64,000 bases of DNA from Pseudaminobacter sp040049255 (GTDB lineage: Bacteria; Pseudomonadota; Alphaproteobacteria; Rhizobiales; Rhizobiaceae): NCBI RefSeq assembly GCF_040049255.1, contig NZ_JBDZDR010000003.1, positions 496,001-560,000 of the forward strand. The letters run 5' to 3'. Below are positions 57,669 through 64,000 of this stretch, piece by piece. Under the pieces are notes generated by a model that did no database searches, was not told where the DNA came from, and saw nothing but the letters and a program-made list of their open reading frames with translations. The translations under genes and the position numbers were made by a program. Numbering within the stretch: position 1 is the stretch's first letter; each line of letters starts with the position of its first letter.

Positions 57669-58334
57669 ATGCCTTTGGACCAGATGAACGATCGCACATG
57701 CATCGTCACGCGAAAGACCGCCGAGCCGGATGAGCTGATCCGGTTCGTCGTCGGTCCGGATCGTGCCGTCGTGCCGGACCTGAAAAGAAACCTCCCCGGG
57801 CGCGGTTGCTGGGTCAGCGCCGATCGCCTACATATAGACAAGGCGGCCGGGAAAAACCTTTTCGCCCGAGCATTCAAGCGCGACGTCGTCGTTTCGCCGC
57901 AGCTCGGCGAAATGGTCGACAGGCTTCTCGCCAAGTCCGCGTTGGGCGCTTTGGGGCTGGCTCGCAAGGCTGGCGCTGTAGCGCTTGGCGCCACCAAGGT
58001 CGAAAGTGCGGTCCGCAGCGGCCACGCCCTTCTTGTTCTCCATGCACGAGAAGCTTCGGAAGACGGCCTGCGCAAGATCACCCAGGCACGCCGTGCGACA
58101 GCCTATGCTGGCGGGCCCGAAATCTATGCCTATAAACTTTTTTCGGAAACCGATTTGAGTTTGGCATTGGGTGGCACAAATGTGATACATGCTGCGGTTC
58201 TTGCGGAGGACGCGGGACGAGCGGCGCAGAAGCGCATGGTTGCGCTTGACCGATACCGGGGCGGATCCCCGGATGAGCGGGCAATGTTTGCGGCGATTGC
58301 CGAAGAAGATGATGCCGCAGAGGATGTGGAATGA
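57669..58334 (+). CDS. YlxR (DUF448) RNA-binding protein with L7Ae-like domain
   Basis: The 221-residue product combines an N-terminal YlxR domain (RTCIVTRKTAEPDELIRFVV, and RGCWVSA) and a C-terminal L7Ae/eL8-like region (LGLARKAGAVALGATKVESA) that ends acidic. YlxR binds RNA and affects translation gene expression; here both domains are in one protein, usual for alphaproteobacteria. It lies between nusA and infB and overlaps the infB start as ATGA at 58331. Confidence 0.92.
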   Translation: MPLDQMNDRTCIVTRKTAEPDELIRFVVGPDRAVVPDLKRNLPGRGCWVSADRLHIDKAAGKNLFARAFKRDVVVSPQLGEMVDRLLAKSALGALGLARKAGAVALGATKVESAVRSGHALLVLHAREASEDGLRKITQARRATAYAGGPEIYAYKLFSETDLSLALGGTNVIHAAVLAEDAGRAAQKRMVALDRYRGGSPDERAMFAAIAEEDDAAEDVE

Positions 58335-60895
58335 GCGATACTAAATCGGGTGACGACAACACTTTGAGCGTCAACACGAAGAAGACATTGACGCTGAAGC
58401 GCCCTGGCATCGAGCAGGGCACTGTGCGCCAGAACTTCTCGCACGGGCGCACCAAGTCGGTCGTCGTCGAGACCAAGAAGCGCAAGTTCACTCTGCCCGG
58501 CGAAAAGCCGGAGGCAGCGCCGGTGTTCACACCCAAGCCCGCGCCCAAGCCGCAGGTGCAGGCCGCACCCGTGGTTGAGACGCCGCGGCCCGCGCCCAAG
58601 CCGATGGCCGAAAGGTCCGGCATGGTGCTGAACGAGCTTTCGTCCAGCGAGATGGAAGCGCGTCGCCGCGCGCTCGAGGGTGCCGTTGCCCGCGAGGCTG
58701 AGGATCGTGTCCGCGCCGCGGAAGAGGCAAAGCGCCGCCAGGAAGAGGAAGAGCGCCGCCGCCGCGAGCGCGAGGAGTCTGCCCGCCGCCAGGCCGAGGA
58801 AGAAGCCCGCCTGCAGGCCGAGGCCGAATCCCGCCGCCGCGCCGAGGAGGAGGCCCGCCGCCGCGCGCCGCAGGCCGAGGTTGTCGATGATGAGCCGGTC
58901 GAGGCCAAGAGCAAGAGCGCGCCTTCGCCGCGCAGCGCTACGCCGGTCCGGCGCGTGGTTACGCCCGAGGTTGCGCGTCCCGTCAAGGCCAAGGGCGAGG
59001 AAGATCGCCGTCGCGGCAAGCTTACCCTGAACACTGCGCTGTCGGATGACGATGCGCGTTCGCGCTCGCTGTCGGCCATGCGCCGCCGCCAGGAGAAGTT
59101 CAAGCGCGCGATGCACCAGGAGCCTCGCGAGAAGATCGTGCGTGAAGTCATTCTGCCTGAGACGATTACGGTCCAGGACCTTGCGAGCCGCATGTCGGAA
59201 CGCGCGGTCGACGTGGTCAAGTTCTTCATGAAGCAGGGCCAGATCCTGAAGCCGGGCGACGTGATCGACGCCGATACGGCCGAACTGGTGGCATCGGAAT
59301 TCGGCCACACCGTGCGCCGCGTTGCCGATTCCGATATCGAGGAAGGTCTGTTCAACATTCCGGACCGTCCGGAGGACATGCTGCCGCGTTCGCCGGTCGT
59401 GACCATCATGGGCCACGTCGACCACGGCAAGACCTCGCTGCTCGACGCACTCCGCAATTCCAGGGTGGTCACCGGTGAAGCCGGCGGCATTACCCAGCAC
59501 ATCGGCGCCTACCAGGTCGAGAAGAACGGTCAGAAGATCACCTTCATCGACACGCCCGGCCACGCCGCCTTCACGGCCATGCGTGCCCGCGGTGCGCAGG
59601 CCACCGACATCGCCATTCTGGTGGTGGCGGCCGACGACAGCGTGATGCCGCAGACGATCGAGTCCATCAATCATGCCAAGGCGGCCGGCGTGCCGATCAT
59701 CGTTGCGATCAACAAGATCGACAAGCCGACGGCCGACCCTCAGAAGGTGCGCACGCAGCTTCTGCAGCACGAGGTGTTCGTGGAATCGATGGGCGGCGAC
59801 GTGCTCGAAGTCGAGGTGTCGGCCACCAAGGGCATCAATCTCGACAAGCTGCTCGAGGCGGTCCTGCTGCAGGCCGAGGTTCTCGACCTCAAGGCCAACC
59901 CGAACCGCACCGCCGAAGGCGTCATCGTCGAAGCCAAGCTCGACAAGGGCCGAGGCCCGGTTGCCACCGCGCTGGTCCAGACCGGCACGCTGCTGGTCGG
60001 CGACATCGTCGTGGCCGGCAACGAGTGGGGCCGCGTCCGTGCGCTCGTCACCGATCGGGGCGAGCATCTGAAGGAGGCGCTGCCGGCCACGCCGGTGGAA
60101 ATCCTGGGCCTTCAGGGCACGCCGCAGGCGGGCGACCGCTTCGCCGTGGTCAACAACGAGGCCAAGGCGCGCGAGATCACCGAATATCGCCAGCGCAAGG
60201 CGCGCGACAAGGCGGCCGCACGGCATGCCGGCCAGCGTGGCTCGCTCGAGCACATGATGATGCAGCTGCAGACGAGCGGCCTGAAGGAATTCCCGCTCAT
60301 CATCAAGGCTGACGTGCAGGGCTCGGTCGAGGCCATCGTTACGGCCCTCGACAAGCTGGGCACCGATGAGGTTCGCGCCCGCATCGTCCACGCCGCTGCC
60401 GGCGCCATTACCGAAACCGACATCTCGCTTGCCGAGACTTCGGGTGCAGTGGTGCTCGGCTTCGATGTTCGGGCCAATCCGCAGGCACGCCAGGCGGCCG
60501 AACAGGCCGGCATCGACATCCGCTACTACAACGTCATCTACAGCCTGGTGGATGATATCAAGGACGCGATGTCGGGCCTGCTTTCGCCGGAGCGCCGCGA
60601 GACCTTCATCGGCAATGCCGAGATCCTGGAGGTGTTCAACATCACCAAGGTCGGCAAGGTCGCCGGCTGCCGCGTCACCGAAGGCAAGGTCGAGCGTGGT
60701 GCGGGCGTGCGCCTGATCCGCGACAACATCGTGATCCACGAAGGCACGCTGAAGACCCTGAAGCGCTTCAAGGACGAAGTGTCGGAAGTGCCGGTCGGCC
60801 AGGAATGCGGCATGGCCTTTCAGAACTACGAAGACATCCGCCAAGGCGACATCATCGAGTGCTTCCGCGTCGAGATGGTAACCCGCAAGCTGTAA
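58331..60895 (+). CDS. infB: Translation initiation factor IF-2
   Basis: The 854-residue product has an N-terminal Lys/Glu/Ala/Arg-rich linker (about residues 100-200 with repeated EEERRRREREES and similar) and the GTPase G domain: MGHVDHGKTSLLDAL, GGITQHIGAY, DTPGHAAFT and NKIDKP. Domains II to IV follow; the last ends with YEDIRQGDIIECFRVEMVTR. It brings initiator tRNA to the 30S subunit. The ATG overlaps the ylxR stop. Confidence 0.98.
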   Translation: MSDTKSGDDNTLSVNTKKTLTLKRPGIEQGTVRQNFSHGRTKSVVVETKKRKFTLPGEKPEAAPVFTPKPAPKPQVQAAPVVETPRPAPKPMAERSGMVLNELSSSEMEARRRALEGAVAREAEDRVRAAEEAKRRQEEEERRRREREESARRQAEEEARLQAEAESRRRAEEEARRRAPQAEVVDDEPVEAKSKSAPSPRSATPVRRVVTPEVARPVKAKGEEDRRRGKLTLNTALSDDDARSRSLSAMRRRQEKFKRAMHQEPREKIVREVILPETITVQDLASRMSERAVDVVKFFMKQGQILKPGDVIDADTAELVASEFGHTVRRVADSDIEEGLFNIPDRPEDMLPRSPVVTIMGHVDHGKTSLLDALRNSRVVTGEAGGITQHIGAYQVEKNGQKITFIDTPGHAAFTAMRARGAQATDIAILVVAADDSVMPQTIESINHAKAAGVPIIVAINKIDKPTADPQKVRTQLLQHEVFVESMGGDVLEVEVSATKGINLDKLLEAVLLQAEVLDLKANPNRTAEGVIVEAKLDKGRGPVATALVQTGTLLVGDIVVAGNEWGRVRALVTDRGEHLKEALPATPVEILGLQGTPQAGDRFAVVNNEAKAREITEYRQRKARDKAAARHAGQRGSLEHMMMQLQTSGLKEFPLIIKADVQGSVEAIVTALDKLGTDEVRARIVHAAAGAITETDISLAETSGAVVLGFDVRANPQARQAAEQAGIDIRYYNVIYSLVDDIKDAMSGLLSPERRETFIGNAEILEVFNITKVGKVAGCRVTEGKVERGAGVRLIRDNIVIHEGTLKTLKRFKDEVSEVPVGQECGMAFQNYEDIRQGDIIECFRVEMVTRKL

Positions 60896-60965
60896 GAGGC
60901 CAGCTTCCTCTCCCAGGAGGAGGCAACTGCCAAGCGCAGAAGGCCTCGCCAAGTTGTGGACGTTC

Positions 60966-60999
60966 GATCCGCCCCCTCTCCCGCAGGGGAGGGCGGATC
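60966..60999. terminator. Hairpin between infB and rbfA
   Basis: GATCCGCCC (60966-60974) and GGGCGGATC (60991-60999) are perfect complements with a C/G-rich centre. There is no T run. It lies 70 bases after infB and 60 before rbfA, and probably is one of the GC-rich dispersed palindromes of this genome; partial termination or mRNA processing is possible. Confidence 0.5.
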
Positions 61000-61059
61000 G
61001 CGTTTGCGATGACCGTTTCAGATCATATCGAACCGATCAGCCGAAAGGCATAGACAGCC

Positions 61060-61470
61060 ATGTCACGTTCCCATGCTTCCGGGCCTTCCCAGCGCCAGCT
61101 TCGCGTCGGCGAACAGGTGCGCCATGCCCTGTCGGAGATGCTCCAGCGCGGCGAAGTGCGCGACGATATCGTCGAGACGACCGTGATCTCGATCTCGGAA
61201 GTGCGCATGTCGCCCGATCTCAAGATTGCAACCGCTTTCGTGTCGCCGCTTGGCGCGCCCGACGACGAAGCGGTGGTCAAGGCGCTGAACCGGAACGCCC
61301 GCTTCATCCGCGGCCGCGTCTCGCCGGCGCTCAGGCAGATGAAGTACATGCCCGAGTTCCGCTTCCGGCTCGACACCAGCTTCGACAATTTCACCAAGAT
61401 CAATGAACTGCTCAGGTCGCCCGAAGTGCAGCGCGACCTGAAAGCCGACGACGACAAGGAGCATGAATAG
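61060..61470 (+). CDS. rbfA: Ribosome-binding factor A
   Basis: The 136-residue product has the KH-like RbfA fold with RQLRVGEQVRHALSEMLQRG, SISEVRMSPDLKIATAFVSP and FRFRLDTSFDNFTKINELLR. It is needed for late 16S rRNA maturation and cold growth. The stop overlaps the GTG of truB by one base (TAGTG). Confidence 0.96.
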   Translation: MSRSHASGPSQRQLRVGEQVRHALSEMLQRGEVRDDIVETTVISISEVRMSPDLKIATAFVSPLGAPDDEAVVKALNRNARFIRGRVSPALRQMKYMPEFRFRLDTSFDNFTKINELLRSPEVQRDLKADDDKEHE

Positions 61471-62420
61471 TGGGCCGCCGAGGCAAGAAGAAAGGTCGTC
61501 CGATTTCCGGCTGGGTGGTGTTCGACAAGCCGGTCGGCATGGGCTCGACCGAGGCTGTGTCCAAGATCAAGTGGCTGTTCCAGGCTGAAAAGGCCGGTCA
61601 TGCCGGCACGCTGGATCCGCTTGCCTCCGGCATGCTGCCGATCGCGCTCGGCGAGGCGACCAAGACCGTGCCCTATGTGATGGACGGCGCCAAGATCTAT
61701 CAGTTCACCGTCGCCTGGGGCGAGGAGCGCTCCACGGACGACCTCGAAGGCCCTGTCACCAAGACCTCCGACCAGCGCCCGAGCGAGGCCGAGGTCCGGG
61801 CGCTGCTGCCGAGTTACACCGGCGTGATCATGCAGACGCCGCCGCAGTTCTCCGCAATCAAGATCGCCGGCGAACGCGCCTACGACCTGGCTCGCGAGGG
61901 CGAGACGGTGGAAATTCCGGCGCGCGAGATCGAGATCGGCCGCCTCGAGCTGATCGAGACGACACCTGAAGGCCACTCGGTGTTCGAGATCGAATGCGGC
62001 AAGGGCACCTATGTGCGCTCGCTGGCCCGCGACATGGGCCGCGACCTCGGCTGCTACGGCCACATCGCCGCGCTGCGGCGCACTGAGGTGGACCCCTTCA
62101 CCGACGAGGATTTCGTCACGCTCAAGGAACTGGAAGCCGCGGCCCCTTCGGCCGAGGACAGGAATTCCGGCGCGGAACTCGATTTCAGCGCGCTCGACGA
62201 GTTCCTGCTCGACACCGGTGCGGCGCTGGATTGCCTGCCCCAGGTGCCCGTCAACGACGACGCCGCAACGCGGATCAGGCTGGGCAACCCGGTGATCATC
62301 CGTGGGCGCGACGCGCCGGTGGAAGCCGACGAGGCCTGCGTGACTTCGCGCGGCAAGCTGGTGGCGATCGGTGCGATCGAGGCCGGCATGTTCAAGCCGC
62401 GCCGCGTTTTCACCGCGTGA
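61470..62420 (+). CDS. truB: tRNA pseudouridine synthase B
   Basis: The 316-residue product starts with a GTG at 61470 that shares a base with the rbfA stop. It has the pseudouridine core GWVVFDKPVGMGSTEAVSKI, the catalytic block AGHAGTLDPLASGMLPIALG with Asp, YQFTVAWGEERSTDDLEGPV and CGKGTYVRSLARDMGRDLGC. TruB makes pseudouridine-55 in tRNAs. Confidence 0.97.
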   Translation: MGRRGKKKGRPISGWVVFDKPVGMGSTEAVSKIKWLFQAEKAGHAGTLDPLASGMLPIALGEATKTVPYVMDGAKIYQFTVAWGEERSTDDLEGPVTKTSDQRPSEAEVRALLPSYTGVIMQTPPQFSAIKIAGERAYDLAREGETVEIPAREIEIGRLELIETTPEGHSVFEIECGKGTYVRSLARDMGRDLGCYGHIAALRRTEVDPFTDEDFVTLKELEAAAPSAEDRNSGAELDFSALDEFLLDTGAALDCLPQVPVNDDAATRIRLGNPVIIRGRDAPVEADEACVTSRGKLVAIGAIEAGMFKPRRVFTA

Positions 62421-62586
62421 GGGTCGCTGGTTCGGCCAGTTTGCATTAGCGCTGGCCTTTCCACGCATTTTGGACTATATGCGCCGCAGCATTGTGCCAA
62501 TGTGGCGCAGTGCATGCATCGGCCCCTGCTGGACGACATCCCGGCTGTGGGCGTCCCGTTTCCTCCAGATCGAAAGGAAAAACACG

Positions 62587-62856
62587 ATGTCGATTACTGC
62601 CGAACGCAAGAAGCAATTGATCGCGGAATTCGCCACCGTCCAGGGCGACACCGGCTCGCCGGAGGTCCAGGTCGCGGTTCTGTCCGAGCGGATCAAGAAC
62701 CTGACCGAGCACTTCAAGGGCCACAAGAAGGACAACCATTCCCGCCGTGGTCTTTTGGCTCTGGTTTCGCAGCGCCGCAGCCTGCTTGACTACCTCAAGC
62801 GCAAGGATGAGGCCCGCTACCAGACGCTGATCGAGAAGCTCGGCCTGCGTCGCTAA
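62587..62856 (+). CDS. rpsO: 30S ribosomal protein S15
   Basis: From ATG 62587 (MSITAERKKQLIAEFATVQG) the product is 89 residues, the normal size. It contains DTGSPEVQVAVLSERIKNLT, KDNHSRRGLLALVSQRRSLL and ends EKLGLRR. It binds 16S rRNA and in many bacteria also represses its own translation through a leader pseudoknot. The 166-base space after truB holds its promoter and leader. Confidence 0.97.
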   Translation: MSITAERKKQLIAEFATVQGDTGSPEVQVAVLSERIKNLTEHFKGHKKDNHSRRGLLALVSQRRSLLDYLKRKDEARYQTLIEKLGLRR

Positions 62857-62862
62857 CAGCTT

Positions 62863-62895
62863 GATCGGCGGACCTCGTCAAAAGGTCCGCCGATC
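62863..62895 (+). terminator. Strong hairpin after rpsO
   Basis: GATCGGCGGACC (62863-62874) and GGTCCGCCGATC (62884-62895) form a perfect 12-bp stem with a 9-base loop, starting 6 bases after the rpsO stop. Only two T follow, so it may act as a processing site for RNase III/E or partial terminator between rpsO and pnp. Confidence 0.7.
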
Positions 62896-63176
62896 TTCCA
62901 TTCGGGGTCGGCCGCAGTGCCGGGTCCGCAGGCGTCAAGATGCCGGACGAGTTTCCTGGCACATCGGTCGCCGAACCGGTTCGGCAGGAGCAGAGGGCTC
63001 TGCTGGGCCGCCCATGGGACAGGTCATGGGGCAGGATTGCAGGATGCCTGGCGCGCTGTTGGCAGCGCAGAATGTCCAGACACCCCGTTGTCTTGCCCGT
63101 GGCTCGTCCGAAACAAGCCAGGGAAGAATGCGCTCGCATGTTGCGCGCTGCGCTTCCCGCATTCGAAGGACATGTC
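62896..63176 (+). other. rpsO-pnp intergenic leader
   Basis: About 280 bases without an ORF that looks real. A stem GGGAAG (63121-63126) / CTTCCC (63153-63158) lies 19 bases upstream of the pnp start. In E. coli this position carries the RNase III site by which PNPase controls its own mRNA; the same is possible here. Confidence 0.45.
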
Positions 63177-64000
63177 ATGTTCAATCAGCACAAAGTGGAA
63201 ATCGAGTGGGCGGGACGTCCGCTTATCCTCGAAACCGGCAAGATCGCCCGTCAGGCCGACGCTGCCGTACTCGCCACCTATGGCGAGACGGTCGTTCTCG
63301 CCACCGTCGTCTCGGCCAAGGAGCCGAAGCCAGGCTTCGACTTCTTCCCGCTGACCGTCAACTACCAGGAAAAGACCTACGCTGCCGGCAAGATTCCCGG
63401 CGGCTATTTTAAGCGCGAAGGTCGCCCGAGCGAGAAGGAGACGCTGGTCTCCCGCCTCATCGATCGCCCGATCCGTCCGCTCTTTGCCGACGGCTACAAG
63501 AACGACACGCAGATCGTCGTCACCGTCGTCCAGCATGATCTCGAGAACGACCCGGACATCCTGTCGATCGTCGCCACCTCGGCGGCCCTGACGCTGTCGG
63601 GTGTCCCCTTCATGGGCCCGATCGGTGGCGCCCGCGTCGGCTACATCAACGGCGAATACGTGCTGAACCCGCACATCGACGAAATGCCGGAATCCAAGCT
63701 CGATCTCGTCGTCGCCGGCACCGGCGACGCCGTCCTGATGGTCGAGTCGGAAGCCCAGGAGCTTTCCGAGGATGTCATGCTCGGCGCCGTCATGTTCGGT
63801 CACAAGGGCTTCCAGCCGGTGATCGACGCCATCATCAAGCTGGCAGAAGTCGCAGCCAAGGAACCGCGCGAGCACAATCCGGAAGACCTTTCGGAACTCG
63901 AGAAGGAGATGCTGGGCATCGCCGAAACCGACCTGCGCGAAGCCTACAAGATCATCGACAAGCAGTCGCGCTATGCCGCTGTCGACGCAGCCAAGGCCAA
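63177..64000 (+). CDS. pnp: Polyribonucleotide nucleotidyltransferase, 3' truncated by window edge
   Basis: From ATG 63177 (MFNQHKVEIEWAGRPLILET), with GAAGGA upstream, 274 residues are visible before the window ends. The first RNase PH domain is recognisable: GKIARQADAAVLATYGETVV, FFPLTVNYQEKTYAAGKIPG, GYFKREGRPSEKETLVSRLI, DRPIRPLF and VGYINGEYVLNP, followed by the start of the helical linker. It degrades RNA from the 3' end and is part of the degradosome. Confidence 0.97.
   Translation, partial: MFNQHKVEIEWAGRPLILETGKIARQADAAVLATYGETVVLATVVSAKEPKPGFDFFPLTVNYQEKTYAAGKIPGGYFKREGRPSEKETLVSRLIDRPIRPLFADGYKNDTQIVVTVVQHDLENDPDILSIVATSAALTLSGVPFMGPIGGARVGYINGEYVLNPHIDEMPESKLDLVVAGTGDAVLMVESEAQELSEDVMLGAVMFGHKGFQPVIDAIIKLAEVAAKEPREHNPEDLSELEKEMLGIAETDLREAYKIIDKQSRYAAVDAAKA

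Noticed and set aside
58130..60952. A 940-residue minus-strand frame opposite infB
   Set aside because: Mirror of the infB codon pattern; no motif, no RBS; infB is certain.

Overview
The window is chromosomal DNA of a high-GC alphaproteobacterium of the order Hyphomicrobiales (Rhizobiales). The best fit is a Mesorhizobium/Phyllobacteriaceae-type genome. This rests on protein character (XRE regulator next to Lnt, NusA with a long C-terminal region, an L7Ae-like YlxR protein), on gene order (tsaB-rimI-plsC-miaB-phoH-ybeY-tlyC-lnt-xre ... metK-trmB-rimP-nusA-ylxR-infB-rbfA-truB-rpsO-pnp), and on GC-rich palindromic intergenic repeats. No species can be named from sequence alone.

Layout. (1) Bases 1-5748 are the right end of an integrated phage-like element. 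It carries small unknown genes, a DNA polymerase III beta-clamp paralogue, an AT-richer pentapeptide-repeat membrane gene in opposite orientation, an SSB, an HNH nuclease and a tyrosine recombinase lying against tRNA-Leu(CAG), the probable attachment site. The left end is outside the window. (2) Bases 6162-15124 are a minus-strand housekeeping series: gpmA, dapB, an MsbA-type ABC exporter, glucokinase, methylglyoxal synthase, MepA, an NAD-dependent epimerase, queG and a GST, followed by uppP on the plus strand. (3) Bases 16086-24536 are accessory: a DUF899 protein, an ArsR/AHSA1 pair with a clear operator, a SulP transporter with a small XRE gene upstream, PAP2, an Na+/H+ antiporter, a 4-TM transporter, an unusual SDR and an AT-rich membrane ORF. 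(4) Bases 24665-30123 hold a cation-efflux gene preceded by what looks like a broken dmeR, a CIO-type bd oxidase (two genes) and lepA. (5) Bases 30124-33471 are an insertion-prone zone with a 175-bp tandem intergenic repeat and two low-GC unknown genes, one with an HExxH motif. (6) Bases 33472-46232 hold an oxoprolinase-like gene, glcB, and the tsaB-to-lnt housekeeping cluster. (7) Bases 46388-52431 carry a minus-strand six-gene ABC operon matching the rhizobial glycerol importer glpSTPQUV, lying between the xre gene and metK. (8) Bases 52970-64000 hold metK with a structured attenuator-like leader, trmB, and the rimP-nusA-infB-rbfA-truB-rpsO-pnp translation/RNA block, with pnp running off the right edge.

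How it fits together: most of the window is core metabolism and RNA/translation machinery in tight, often ATGA-overlapping operons. The accessory material is concentrated at the tRNA-Leu element, at 16-24.6 kb, at 30-33.5 kb and at the glp insertion. The observations that most deserve follow-up are the metK leader with an intrinsic terminator just upstream of its RBS, the complementary degeneration of the two GlpS/GlpT ATPases, the element-borne sliding clamp, and the HExxH gene with its divergent partner.
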